38,504 nucleotides of DNA from an uncultured Bacilli bacterium (GCA_934096405.1 CAKOLW010000012.1:1-38504), one strand, 5' to 3'. Shown: positions 23,111 through 32,079, counted from the first letter of the stretch. Notes: generated by a model from the sequence alone, not told the origin. Translations and numbers: made by a program.

Positions 23111-23157
23111 TATAACTCCAAAAAAATCATAAAGTATTTGATTTTTTTGGAGTTATA
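23111..23157. promoter_or_regulatory. Long inverted repeat at the promoter of the ATPase gene
   Basis: A perfect 19-bp inverted repeat (23111-23129 with 23139-23157; arms contain TAACTCC, seven A, then TCA) with a 9-base centre. The right arm covers the -35 and spacer of the promoter. It could be an operator; it does not end in a separate T-run in the gene's own orientation. Confidence 0.75.
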
Positions 23158-23166
23158 GAGTATAAT
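23138..23166 (+). promoter_or_regulatory. Promoter of the ATPase gene
   Basis: TTGATT (23138-23143), 17 bp, TATAAT (23161-23166), 17 bp before the start codon, so the leader is very short. Most of it lies inside the 19-bp inverted repeat. Confidence 0.6.
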
Positions 23167-23183
23167 TAACTTGGAGGTAACAT

Positions 23184-24506
23184 ATGAAAAGAAAAGCAAT
23201 GCAAGAATTAATTAATTGGAAAAATAAAGAAAACAGAAAACCTTTGCTATTATATGGTGCGAGACAAGTGGGAAAAACTTATTTAGTTAAAAAATTTGGA
23301 GAAGAGAATTTCAAAGATATAATATATGTTAATTTTGAAACAAATAATATTATAGGAAAAATGTTTGATGAGAATATTACACCAGAATATATAATTAAAA
23401 ATCTAGAAATAGTATTTGGTAAAAAAATCGAAAAAGAAAATACACTTATATTTTTTGATGAAATACAAAAAAATTCGAGAGCATTAACATCACTTAAATA
23501 TTTTTATGAAGATGCTAATGAATATTATGTAATTGCAGCGGGTAGTTTACTTGGAGTACATGTAAACAAAAAAGATTTTTCATTTCCTGTAGGTAAAGTA
23601 GATTTTTTAACAATTTATCCAATGTCATTTGAAGAATTTCTTATTAATAATGGAAATGAACTTCTTATTGATGAAATAAAAAAATGTTTTGAAAATAATA
23701 CTGCTATGGCTAACGTATCACATGATAAAGCATTGGAATTATATTATGAATATCTAACTATTGGTGGAATGCCTGAAGTTGTAAAACAATTTATAAATAG
23801 TAAGTCTTTAGTTACTGCAATAGATTATCAAAAAAGTATAATTGAATCATATAAGAATGATATAACAAAGTATTGTGATAATGCAAATGAGGCAAATAAA
23901 ATTATCGCAGCATTTAATTCTATACCAGTTCAGCTTGCAAAAGATAATAAAAAATTTCAATATAAATTAATACAAAAAGGGGGAACAAGTTCAATTTTTG
24001 GTGAGTCAATCAATTGGCTTATAAATGCTGGAATTGCAAATATGTGCATTAGAACTAAAATTGGCGTACCGCTTAAAATGTATGAGGAACTAGATTCTTT
24101 TAAATTGTATATGAATGATGTTGGATTACTAACTAATTTGAGTGAATTTCCTTTGTATTTAATAAAAAATAGGGAAGCAGTAAATGAAATGATGATTGGC
24201 ATGCTTACAGAAAATTATGTTGCTAGTTCTTTTAAATATAATGGTCTTAATTTAAATTATTGGAAGAATGATTATGAAAGTGAAATTGATTTTATATTGC
24301 AATCAAAAAAAGGTAAGATAATACCTGTTGAAGTAAAATCAAGTAGTCACACTAAATCAAGAAGTTTAAATAATTATATTAATGAATATAAGCCTGAATA
24401 TTCAATTAGAATATCTACAAAAAATTTTGGCTATGAAAATAATATTAAGTCGATTCCTTTATATGCAGTATTTTGTATAAATGAAAATAATTTAGATATA
24501 AATTAA
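23184..24506 (+). CDS. AAA family ATPase with DUF4143 domain
   Basis: 440 residues of the COG1373 type. Walker A G-A-R-Q-V-G-K-T at 25-32 and Walker B L-I-F-F-D-E-I-Q at 88-95 (Asp92, Glu93), then a sensor-like A-A-G-S-L-L. The central motif Y-P-M-S-F-E-E-F-L and G-G-M-P-E-V-V are family hallmarks. The C-terminal DUF4143 region has a PD-(D/E)xK-like pattern (E-I-D-F-I-L, then V-E-V-K-S-S, around 365-387), which hints at a nuclease fold. Such genes are common, patchily distributed accessory genes in gut bacteria and archaea with no settled function. RBS TGGAGG is 6 bases upstream. A decayed relative lies directly downstream, and the module is bracketed by direct repeats, consistent with acquired DNA. 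Confidence 0.93.
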   Translation: MKRKAMQELINWKNKENRKPLLLYGARQVGKTYLVKKFGEENFKDIIYVNFETNNIIGKMFDENITPEYIIKNLEIVFGKKIEKENTLIFFDEIQKNSRALTSLKYFYEDANEYYVIAAGSLLGVHVNKKDFSFPVGKVDFLTIYPMSFEEFLINNGNELLIDEIKKCFENNTAMANVSHDKALELYYEYLTIGGMPEVVKQFINSKSLVTAIDYQKSIIESYKNDITKYCDNANEANKIIAAFNSIPVQLAKDNKKFQYKLIQKGGTSSIFGESINWLINAGIANMCIRTKIGVPLKMYEELDSFKLYMNDVGLLTNLSEFPLYLIKNREAVNEMMIGMLTENYVASSFKYNGLNLNYWKNDYESEIDFILQSKKGKIIPVEVKSSSHTKSRSLNNYINEYKPEYSIRISTKNFGYENNIKSIPLYAVFCINENNLDIN

Positions 24507-24654
24507 AAAATAGAAAAAAGTTTAGTAAAAATCTCGTAATCTCGATGTTTTTGCAATAATATTTTAACTATTACTGAAAAGTATCGACATATTTGGCACT
24601 AAATTTCAATGAAAAAGTTGTTTTATAATAAAAATCATTGATAAAACCATTTAC

Positions 24655-25330
24655 TATATTTTATTAGATAAGATTCAATTAGTAAATAATTTTGAAGAGG
24701 CATTAAATAGTTTTTAAGAAACCTAATTTATATGTTTATGTAACAGGTTCTAATTCTAAGTTATATCTAGTGATAAATCACTGAAGTTAGTGGAAGAAAT
24801 ACATAAATAAAAGCATATCCCCTTTTATTTAGTGAATTCATAAAACTTAAAAATGATGATATGGGCGAAGTAATTTACGGCGCTAATGTATGCTTTTTAG
24901 GATCAAAAGAATAGATGTTTTAGATTCAGTGGTATAATTTTAGATTCTTTTGTTGACTCTTTGACTAACCCTATGAATATTTATAAAACTTTTACAAGTA
25001 GAGGTAATAAAGATATTTCTATTAATATTATTTCTTCACACATTGAATATCTAGAAAATGCTTTTTTAGTTAAAAAAAGTGGAAAGATATGATGTTATAG
25101 GAAGAAAATCATATAATGTAAACATTATTCTTAATGAATTGCTTATAAGGGGGTATAATGTTGATGTGGGAGTAGTAGAGGTAAAAAATAACGAAAGTAG
25201 AATATATTGTGAAATGGATTTTATTTGTAATATGGAAAGCAATAGATACTAAATACAATCTGCTTTAAATATTGATTCTCCAGAAAAAAATTATCAAGAG
25301 CCAAGACCACATAGTCTTTCTAATAAATAA
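24655..25330 (+). pseudogene. Decayed second AAA/DUF4143 ATPase
   Basis: This otherwise gene-less stretch holds fragments of a COG1373-type ATPase in shifting frames. 24655-24714 reads Y-I-L-L-D-K-I-Q then N-F-E-E-A-L (Walker B region) and hits a stop. 24719-24783 continues with K-P-N-L-Y-V-Y-V-T-G-S-N-S-K. 24792 onward gives G-R-N, a stop, then K-A-Y-P-L-L-F-S-E-F. 24940-25089 gives L-T-N-P-M-N-I-Y-K-T-F and H-I-E-Y-L-E-N-A-F. 25085-25330 gives the C-terminal N-E-L-L-I-R-G-Y-N-V-D-V and E-M-D-F-I, with one internal stop. At least four frameshifts, several stops and missing segments (no Walker A) rule out a working protein. It belongs to a different subfamily from the intact gene upstream. 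Flanks 24507-24654 and 25331-25429 hold no gene I can see. Confidence 0.85.
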
Positions 25331-25371
25331 GAATAGTTTAAATTTATAATTTATTTCATATCAAATAATAC

Positions 25372-25421
25372 TTGTTACTTTTGAAATTAAAAAATCAAAA
25401 TAATAATTAAAAAAGTAACAA
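25372..25421. repeat. Inverted repeat after the pseudogene
   Basis: TTGTTACTTTT (25372-25382) and AAAAGTAACAA (25411-25421) are exact reverse complements 28 bases apart. They could be a remnant terminator or the edge of the module; there is no T-run directly after the right arm. Confidence 0.5.
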
Positions 25422-25429
25422 TTCAATAA

Positions 25430-25453
25430 AGAGTTCAGTAATGAATTCTTTTT
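25430..25453. repeat. Right copy of the 24-nt direct repeat
   Basis: Identical over 24 bases to 23000-23023, including the GAGTTCA / TGAATTC hairpin and T-run. It sits 28 bases before the spoVD-type gene, so it may end transcription coming from the ATPase side. Confidence 0.8.
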
Positions 25454-25481
25454 CTTATACATAAAATTACTAGGTGATATT

Positions 25482-27392
25482 ATGTTTCAAAGTACACAAA
25501 ATAGTAGAATTAGATTAGTATTTTTATTAGTTTTAATAATATTCATCCTGATTATAGTAAGAGTATTCTACATACAAGTTATTGAATATAAAAAACTTAA
25601 TACTTTAGCTGAAAGTTTGTGGAGTAGAAATTTACCAGTACAAGCAGACCGAGGAAAGATATTAGATAGAAATGGTAAAGTAATCGCGGGGAATGTTACT
25701 ACAAGTAGTTTAATATTAATACCTAATCAAATTAAAGATAAAGAAAAAGTCGCACGAGATATATCTAATATATTAGGTACTAGTTATGAAGATATGTATA
25801 AGCATGTAAGTAAAAAAACATCTATTGAAAGAGTACACCCCGAAGGAAGAGATTTGTCATATGAAATAGCTGAGAAAATAAATAATTTAGGATATGATGG
25901 AGTGTACTTACTAAAAGAATCTAAAAGAGATTACAAATATAGTGAAACACTAAGTCATGTTATTGGATATGTTGGTATAGATAATCAAGGTTTAAGTGGT
26001 CTTGAACTTATGTATGATGACGTCTTAACAGGTACTGATGGAAGTATTAAATACTATTCTGATGGAAAAGGTAAAAAATTAAGTATGCCTGAAGTTTATA
26101 TTAGTCCAGTAAGTGGAATGAATATAACATTAACTATTGATTTGGATTTACAACTAGTTCTAGAAAATGAACTTAATAATGCAACTAAAAAATATAATGC
26201 AGAAGGTGCGATAGGAATAGTAATGAATCCCAAAACTGGGGAAATACTAGCAATGAGTAGTAGACCTACATTCGATCCAAGTAATTATCAAAACTATAGT
26301 GTTGAAACAATAAATAGAAATCTTGCGATTTGGTCAAGTTTTGAACCAGGAAGTACATTTAAAATTTTGACTTTGAGTGCTGCTATAAATGAAGGGTTAG
26401 TTAACATATTTGAAGAACATTACTATGACTCAGGTGGAATAAATGTTAATGGTACAACTTTGCATTGTTGGAAAACTAAAGGACATGGTGATGAAACATT
26501 TTTACAAGTTGTAGAAAATTCTTGCAACCCGGGATTCGTTGTTATGGGACAAAGATTAGGTAAAGAAAAACTATTTGAATATATAGATAAGTTTGGTTTT
26601 GGTACTAAAACTGGAATAGATTTAAATGGTGAAAGTTCTGGAATCTTATTTAATTTAGATAAAGTAGGACCATTAGAACTTGCGACTACATCTTTTGGAC
26701 AAGGTGTATCAGTAACTGCAATACAACAAGTTCAATCCGTTAGTGCAGTAGTAAATAATGGAAATATGTATACACCCTATGTAGTATCTAGCATAAGTGA
26801 AGATGAAACAGGAATAATAATAAAAGAATTTAAGCCTAAATTAAAGAAAAAGAATTTAATAAAAAAAGAAACAAGTGATTTAGTTAAATATGCTCTTGAA
26901 AGTGTAGTTGCAAATGGAAGTGGACATAATGCATACATTGAAGGCTATAGAGTAGGTGGTAAAACTGGTACTGCACAAAAAGTTGGTGCCGACGGAAGAT
27001 ATATGGTAGGTAATTATGTATTATCTTTCATAGGATTTATGCCCGCTAATGATCCAGAGTATGTAATTTATATTGCAGTTGATGGAGCACATGGAGTAAC
27101 TCAATATGGTGGAGTAGTCTCAGCCCCTATAGCAAGCAATGTATTAAAATCAATAATAAGTTTATATGACTTAAAAGAAGATAAAGAAGGTATGCCTAAA
27201 GAATATCTTTGGTATGAAACAAAATATGTAGAATTACCAGATGTAGTAAATATGTCTAAAAGTGATGCTATAAAAAGTTTAAGAGGATTCACTATCGAAT
27301 ACTCAGGAATAGGAGAAACTGTAATAGATATGAATCCTAAAGGTGGATCTAAAGTAAAAGAAAACTCAACTGTAAAGTTGATGTTAAATTAA
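25482..27392 (+). CDS. spoVD: Class B penicillin-binding protein, SpoVD/FtsI type, with one PASTA domain
   Basis: 636 residues. One N-terminal membrane anchor (about 10-30) is followed by the dimerisation region (D-R-G-K-I-L-D-R-N-G) and the transpeptidase domain: S291-T-F-K294 in E-P-G-S-T-F-K, S347-C-N, and K494-T-G-T in V-G-G-K-T-G-T-A. A single C-terminal PASTA-like domain (about 577-636, V-E-L-P-D-V-V-N-M-S) favours SpoVD over PBP2B, which usually has two. It cross-links septal or spore-cortex peptidoglycan outside the membrane with a SEDS partner, probably the FtsW/SpoVE protein encoded at 28880. mraY follows, as in the B. subtilis spoVD-mur cluster. RBS AGGTGAT. Whether it serves division, cortex or both cannot be told from sequence. 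Confidence 0.93.
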   Translation: MFQSTQNSRIRLVFLLVLIIFILIIVRVFYIQVIEYKKLNTLAESLWSRNLPVQADRGKILDRNGKVIAGNVTTSSLILIPNQIKDKEKVARDISNILGTSYEDMYKHVSKKTSIERVHPEGRDLSYEIAEKINNLGYDGVYLLKESKRDYKYSETLSHVIGYVGIDNQGLSGLELMYDDVLTGTDGSIKYYSDGKGKKLSMPEVYISPVSGMNITLTIDLDLQLVLENELNNATKKYNAEGAIGIVMNPKTGEILAMSSRPTFDPSNYQNYSVETINRNLAIWSSFEPGSTFKILTLSAAINEGLVNIFEEHYYDSGGINVNGTTLHCWKTKGHGDETFLQVVENSCNPGFVVMGQRLGKEKLFEYIDKFGFGTKTGIDLNGESSGILFNLDKVGPLELATTSFGQGVSVTAIQQVQSVSAVVNNGNMYTPYVVSSISEDETGIIIKEFKPKLKKKNLIKKETSDLVKYALESVVANGSGHNAYIEGYRVGGKTGTAQKVGADGRYMVGNYVLSFIGFMPANDPEYVIYIAVDGAHGVTQYGGVVSAPIASNVLKSIISLYDLKEDKEGMPKEYLWYETKYVELPDVVNMSKSDAIKSLRGFTIEYSGIGETVIDMNPKGGSKVKENSTVKLMLN

Positions 27393-27412
27393 CACTCATA
27401 AATAGAATAAAT

Positions 27413-27440
27413 TTGATAAATTTAAAATTCTATGTATAAT
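27413..27440 (+). promoter_or_regulatory. Promoter of mraY
   Basis: TTGATA (27413-27418), 16-bp spacer, TATAAT (27435-27440) directly preceded by TG, 20 bp before the mraY start. Confidence 0.6.
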
Positions 27441-27460
27441 TAATATTAGGGAGTGATAAC

Positions 27461-28453
27461 ATGCTTATATTAGCAAAATCAATATTAGGTTTAATGGTAA
27501 GTTTCTTTTTATCAGTATTCTTAGGATACTTTTTATTACCAGTTTTAAAGAAACTAAATTTTAGACAAAATGTAAGTAAACATATAACAGAAAGACATCT
27601 ACAAAAAGAAGGAACACCAACAATTGGAGGATTAATATTTATTATACCAACTATTATTACTATGATAGTCCTATATTTAAGGGGTAGTCTAGAAATAACA
27701 CATTCACTTATTATTATAATGTTTGTATTTATTTCATATAGTATTTTAGGTTTTTTGGATGACTTTATAAAGATTAGAAAACATAATAATGGCGGACTAA
27801 GTATTATTCAAAAATTAGTAGCGCAAGTATTTATTGCAGTAGTATTCTTCTATATTTATATGAGAGGTGGAGGAAGTACTCATTTAATTATAACTAGTTT
27901 AAATATTGACTGGGATTTAAAATGGTTTTATGGATTGTTTATTTTATTCTTATTAGTAGGTTCATCTAATGCAGTTAATATAACTGATGGAGAAGATGGT
28001 CTTGCTGGTGGATTATCTGCAATTGCATTTTTAAGTTTTGGTATTATAACTTGGGGTACAACTTGGGTAGAAGGATATCAAGAAATAGCAATTTTCTGTT
28101 TTATACTTGTAGGTGCATTACTAGGATTTTTGGTTTACAACTCACATCCTGCGAAAGTATTTATGGGTGACACAGGTAGTTTAGGATTAGGTGCTACATT
28201 AGCTTCAGTTGCTATACTTACAAAGCATGAACTATCTCTAGCTGTTATAGGTGGAGTATTCGTAGCTGAAACATTATCTAGTTTTATACAAATAGTTGCA
28301 ATTAGAAAATTTCATAAAAAAGTATTCAAAATGGCACCACTTCATCATCACTTTGAACAATTAGGATGGGAAGAAACAGATATAGTTAAATTATTCTGGA
28401 TAATAGGATTCATGCTTGGAATGGGTGCTATATACTACGGTGTTTGGATGTAA
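27461..28453 (+). CDS. mraY: Phospho-N-acetylmuramoyl-pentapeptide transferase
   Basis: 330 residues, ten membrane helices. MraY moves phospho-MurNAc-pentapeptide from UDP onto undecaprenyl phosphate, giving lipid I. Motifs: G-T-P-T-I-G-G-L near 45-52, F-L-D-D-F-I-K with the Mg-binding Asp pair, N-A-V-N-I-T-D-G around 170-177, and H-H-H-F-E-Q-L-G-W near the end. In the T-D-G-x-D-G-L motif the usual Leu is Glu178 (T-D-G-E-D-G-L), an uncommon change next to the catalytic region. GGGAGTGA RBS. Sits between the SpoVD-type PBP and FtsW/SpoVE genes; murE and murD, present in the B. subtilis cluster, are missing here. The downstream small gene is co-transcribed. Confidence 0.97.
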   Translation: MLILAKSILGLMVSFFLSVFLGYFLLPVLKKLNFRQNVSKHITERHLQKEGTPTIGGLIFIIPTIITMIVLYLRGSLEITHSLIIIMFVFISYSILGFLDDFIKIRKHNNGGLSIIQKLVAQVFIAVVFFYIYMRGGGSTHLIITSLNIDWDLKWFYGLFILFLLVGSSNAVNITDGEDGLAGGLSAIAFLSFGIITWGTTWVEGYQEIAIFCFILVGALLGFLVYNSHPAKVFMGDTGSLGLGATLASVAILTKHELSLAVIGGVFVAETLSSFIQIVAIRKFHKKVFKMAPLHHHFEQLGWEETDIVKLFWIIGFMLGMGAIYYGVWM

Positions 28454-28466
28454 AAGGAGAAAAAAT

Positions 28467-28655
28467 ATGAGTGATAAAACAAAGGAATTAATAATTAAAA
28501 TACTAAACATAATTATATTTATTTTAATAGGTATGGTAATTGGAGTAGTTATTGGAAAGATGACAAAGAAGTGTGAAATAAATAAAGAATATGTTGAAGT
28601 ATTAAGTAGTAATATGTATCAAGAAAATAACAATAATTATTATGTAAAATATTAG
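28467..28655 (+). CDS. Small single-pass membrane protein of unknown function
   Basis: 62 residues from ATG 28467, which has AAGGAGA 7 bases upstream. An in-frame start at 28416 inside mraY is rejected. One membrane helix (about residues 9-30, I-I-I-F-I-L-I-G-M-V-I-G-V-V-I-G) precedes a charged tail with one cysteine and a Tyr/Asn-rich end. It occupies the place of murD between mraY and spoVE. No family recognised; a divisome accessory role is only suggested by position. The terminator overlaps its stop codon. Confidence 0.75.
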   Translation: MSDKTKELIIKILNIIIFILIGMVIGVVIGKMTKKCEINKEYVEVLSSNMYQENNNNYYVKY

Positions 28656-28677
28656 ATTACTTTCTAATATTTTTTTT
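28646..28677 (+). terminator. Terminator of the mraY transcript
   Basis: A perfect 11-bp stem (AAAATATTAGA / TCTAATATTTT), 6-base loop, then T's. It begins in the last codons of the small membrane protein. Confidence 0.85.
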
Positions 28678-28879
28678 AGATTTAATATGATAATATTAAG
28701 TAAGTAAATTAAAAGTGACTTTTATTAATATATAAATATGTTTAGAACATTCATTAAAATTTGTAAAAATTTAATAATTATAATTACTAAAGGTGTTATT
28801 AATCTTACTAATAAAGAAAAATAGTTAGTTGATTGTATTTTAATAAAATCTAAATCATATTATTATATAGGTGAGATTA

Positions 28880-29959
28880 TTGAAAAGAGATAAAATATTA
28901 TTTTTTACTACTATTATTCTTTCTTTATTTGGTTTAGTCATGATTTATTCTAGTAGTTATGTATGGGCTTCTTATAAATTTAATAATCCACTTAAGTATG
29001 CTTTAAATCAAGGAATATTTTTAGTAATTGGAATAATTTTAATGATTTCTGTGAGCAAAATAGATTATAATTTGTATAAAAAATACTCTAATCATTTGTT
29101 ATTCTTTACTTTTGTTTTACTTATTTTAGTATTAATACCTGGAATTGGAGTTGTAAGAAATGGTAGTAGAAGCTGGTTTGGTATTGCTTCATTTGGTTTT
29201 CAGCCTAGTGAAGTATCTAAACTATCATTAGTTATATTTGTTAGTAAGTATTTATCTAGAAATGACAAAGATAAAAGAGTAACTAAATCTTTTGTTTTTC
29301 CTATATTAGTAGTAATAATATTATTTTTTGGTTTAATAATGCTTGAACCTGATTTTGGTACTGGAATGATTATAGTATGTGCTTTAATAACTCTAATTTT
29401 TATAACCGGAGCTAATTTGAGCATATTTATTAAATTAGGTTTTACTGGTTTACTTGGTATTATTGGTTTAGTTATAGCTGCACCTTATAGACTAAAAAGA
29501 ATAATATCATTTATTAATCCTTGGAGAGATCCATTGGGTAGTGGATTTCAAATTATACAATCTTTGTATGCTATAGGACCAGGAGGACTTCTTGGACAAG
29601 GCTTTCTTAAGTCAAGACAAAAACATTTTTATTTACCTGAACCCCAAACAGACTTTATATTTTCAATTATTAGTGAAGAATTTGGTTTTTTAGGTGTTTT
29701 AATAGTTTCTTTACTATTTATTACTATATTTTATAGAACTATAAAAATAGCTATGGAAAAGACTGATTTATTTGGTAAGTATTTATGTTTTGGGTTATCA
29801 TTTATGTTGATTTTCCAAACTGTATTAAACTTATGCGTAGTTGTTGGAATAGTGCCTGTAACTGGTGTTACTTTACCATTTATAAGTTATGGTGGAAGCA
29901 GTTTGCTTACTAGCTTTATAATGATTGGTATAATCCTAAATATTGGTAATAAAAAGTGA
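28880..29959 (+). CDS. spoVE: SEDS-family glycosyltransferase, SpoVE/FtsW type
   Basis: 359 residues from TTG 28880, preferred because AGGTGAG (28870-28876) precedes it; the GTG at 28871 is part of that Shine-Dalgarno. Ten membrane helices. SEDS hallmarks: S-R-S-W-F-G-I (about 92-98), P-S-E-V-S-K, E-P-D-F-G-T-G, the loop I-N-P-W-R-D-P-L-G-S-G-F-Q, L-P-E-P-Q-T-D-F-I-F, and G-V-T-L-P-F-I-S-Y-G-G-S-S. It polymerises lipid II glycan strands with a class B PBP, most likely the SpoVD-type protein encoded at 25482. The symbol is from context; FtsW is an equally good name if this is the cell's only septal SEDS protein. It ends with TGA, a true stop. The 28656-28870 region ahead holds no convincing gene. 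Confidence 0.93.
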   Translation: MKRDKILFFTTIILSLFGLVMIYSSSYVWASYKFNNPLKYALNQGIFLVIGIILMISVSKIDYNLYKKYSNHLLFFTFVLLILVLIPGIGVVRNGSRSWFGIASFGFQPSEVSKLSLVIFVSKYLSRNDKDKRVTKSFVFPILVVIILFFGLIMLEPDFGTGMIIVCALITLIFITGANLSIFIKLGFTGLLGIIGLVIAAPYRLKRIISFINPWRDPLGSGFQIIQSLYAIGPGGLLGQGFLKSRQKHFYLPEPQTDFIFSIISEEFGFLGVLIVSLLFITIFYRTIKIAMEKTDLFGKYLCFGLSFMLIFQTVLNLCVVVGIVPVTGVTLPFISYGGSSLLTSFIMIGIILNIGNKK

Positions 29960-30081
29960 GCTTGTTTGTAAAATATTGTAAATATATAAAATTAGAAAAT
30001 TATTAATTTAAAAAAGTTATGCTTTAGACTGAAAAGTGAATATTAACAGGTTTTTAGTAAATAATAATTAGTATATAAGGG

Positions 30082-30110
30082 TTTACTGTTTTGTAAAAAT
30101 ATTGTATAAT
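30082..30110 (+). promoter_or_regulatory. Promoter of the LtaS-like gene
   Basis: TTTACT (30082-30087), 17 bp, TATAAT (30105-30110). Transcription would start about 7 bases before the ATG, leaving almost no leader and no room for a Shine-Dalgarno. Confidence 0.6.
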
Positions 30111-30123
30111 TGTGTTGTGATTT

Positions 30124-32079
30124 ATGATGAAAAAAGTAGTAAAAAAGAAGAATAAAAAAGAAAATAAAGTTTTAAGTTATATAAAAAGGGCATTTAAATA
30201 TGTTAAAGATAATAGAAATTATATATATATAGCAATACCATTTATATTAATGGATTTGTTTACAAGAGGTTTTGGGTATAAAATAGGTTTTTATAAGATG
30301 TATAGATTAGTTCCTAATTTATTTACTTTAATTTGGGTTATATTTATGATTGGTATATCTACAAGTTTTAGAAAAAAAGTAGGAAAAATAATTTATATAA
30401 TATTTTTTGTTTTATCATTTGGTTTATTTATTACAAATAATGTTTATTATAGTATGACAGATACTTTTTTTGACTTTTCATTAGTTTTACTTGCAGGTGA
30501 AGGATCTTCATATATAATGGATGCGATAACTACTTGTAATATATGGGTGTATGTTTTTAGTGCTTTCATTATAGCTTTATTTGTGTTTGCACTAAAAAAA
30601 TATCCTATGAATGAAACTAATAATTATAAAAAATTATGTATAGTTTTAATTTCATTTATTATATTACATTTAGTAACACCTTTTTTATTAGGTAAAAAGA
30701 ATGAAGAATTAACTTGGTCTACATGGAAAAATCCAAGAAATATTTATATTAATTTTAATGATAATAATAAGAGTATGAAAATAAGTGGTTTGTATGAATA
30801 TAGTGTAAGAAATTTTTATATTACATTTTTAAAGCCTAAGAAATCTGATAATGAGGAAGAATTATCATTTTTAGAAGAAGTGTATAAAGTAGATACTCCT
30901 AGAGAAAGTAATTCTTATACTGGGTTACTTAAAGATAAGAATTTAATTATTTTACAATTAGAGGGAGTAGATGAATGGTTATTAAATGAAGAAGATACTC
31001 CTAATTTATATAAACTAATGGAAAAAAGTATTAATTTTACTAATCATTATTCATATTATAATGGAGGAGGAAGTACATTTAATTCTGAGTTTGCAGTTAA
31101 TACTGGTTTTATTACACCACTTAGTTATACTCAAAATGCATATTCATTTAGTAAAAATGATTTTCCTTATACTTTGGCTAAATTATTTAAAAATGAAGGA
31201 TATTCTGTTAATGCATTTCATATGAATACAAGTGAATTTTATTCAAGAGGTACTAATTATAAAAACTGGGGTTATGATAATTATTATGGGCTTGTTGATA
31301 TGTATGATTATAAGAATAAAGAATATGAATTAGATAGAGAAATGATATTAAATGAAGATTTTAGTAATAAGATGTTTGAAAATGAAAAGTTTATAGATTA
31401 TATTATCACTTATTCATCTCATTTACCTTTTACTACTGATAAAGGCGTGTGTAGAAAATTAGTTACATTAGATGCTTTAGAAAGTCTTGGAGTAGAAGAG
31501 CTTCCTAAAGATTATGTCTTACCTACATTAACAGAAGAAGAGTGTGCCAGAAGACAAGTAAAAGAAACTGATTATATGGTAGAACTTTTATTACAAAAAT
31601 TAGAAGAAAAAGATTTGATGGACAATACAGCGATAATAGTATTTACAGATCATTATTTGTATACTTTAAGTGATCAAACAATATTAGATAAATATAAAGA
31701 TACTAGTAATAATTTAATAAATCATACACCATTTTATATATATAATAATGGTGAAAATAAGAAAGTAGTTAAAGAAGTTACTTCTCAATTAAATATATTA
31801 CCTACAATATTAAACTTATTTGATATAGAATATAATCCTAATTATTATATAGGAGAAAATGCTTTAAATAGTGATTTTAATGGTATAGTGTTCTTCAGTG
31901 ATTATAGTTGGTATAATGGTAATGTTTATGTTTCTGGTGGGGAAGTAGTTAATGATGGTAGAATAAGTGATGAAGATTTGGAAAACACTAACTATTACGT
32001 TAATTATTTAATTAGAAAAAATGATTTAACTTTAAAGTGTGATTATTTTAGAAAGATTAAGAAAAATGCTACTAGTTAG
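30124..32079 (+). CDS. LtaS-like sulfatase-fold phosphoglycerol transferase
   Basis: 651 residues. A basic N-terminus is followed by five membrane helices (about 30-200) and an extracellular sulfatase-fold domain (about 270-600). The strand N-L-I-I-L-Q-L-E-G supplies a metal-binding Glu, the nucleophile is Thr318 in G-G-S-T-F-N-S-E-F, and F-T-D-H-Y-L-Y carries the distal Asp-His. The layout matches lipoteichoic acid synthases, which add glycerol phosphate from phosphatidylglycerol to a glycolipid anchor outside the cell. The GT28-like gene at 33565 could make such an anchor. The two in-frame ATGs at 30124 and 30127 have no visible Shine-Dalgarno; with the promoter only ~14 bases away, the mRNA is likely near-leaderless. 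Other family members modify different substrates, so LTA synthesis is inference. Confidence 0.88.
   Translation: MMKKVVKKKNKKENKVLSYIKRAFKYVKDNRNYIYIAIPFILMDLFTRGFGYKIGFYKMYRLVPNLFTLIWVIFMIGISTSFRKKVGKIIYIIFFVLSFGLFITNNVYYSMTDTFFDFSLVLLAGEGSSYIMDAITTCNIWVYVFSAFIIALFVFALKKYPMNETNNYKKLCIVLISFIILHLVTPFLLGKKNEELTWSTWKNPRNIYINFNDNNKSMKISGLYEYSVRNFYITFLKPKKSDNEEELSFLEEVYKVDTPRESNSYTGLLKDKNLIILQLEGVDEWLLNEEDTPNLYKLMEKSINFTNHYSYYNGGGSTFNSEFAVNTGFITPLSYTQNAYSFSKNDFPYTLAKLFKNEGYSVNAFHMNTSEFYSRGTNYKNWGYDNYYGLVDMYDYKNKEYELDREMILNEDFSNKMFENEKFIDYIITYSSHLPFTTDKGVCRKLVTLDALESLGVEELPKDYVLPTLTEEECARRQVKETDYMVELLLQKLEEKDLMDNTAIIVFTDHYLYTLSDQTILDKYKDTSNNLINHTPFYIYNNGENKKVVKEVTSQLNILPTILNLFDIEYNPNYYIGENALNSDFNGIVFFSDYSWYNGNVYVSGGEVVNDGRISDEDLENTNYYVNYLIRKNDLTLKCDYFRKIKKNATS

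Noticed and set aside
24655..25330. Programmed frameshifting to make one ATPase from the broken frames
   Set aside because: There are several stops, at least four shifts, missing conserved segments and no Walker A, which is decay rather than recoding.
23000..25453. Insertion sequence or transposon carrying the ATPase module
   Set aside because: No transposase, integrase or terminal inverted repeats bound the interval; only the direct repeat is visible, so I keep it as an insertion of unknown mechanism.
28738..28824. 28-codon frame M-F-R-T-F-I-K-I-C-K-N-L between the small membrane protein and spoVE
   Set aside because: It is amphipathic and could be a small peptide, but it has no Shine-Dalgarno or clear promoter, and such frames are frequent in sequence this AT-rich.
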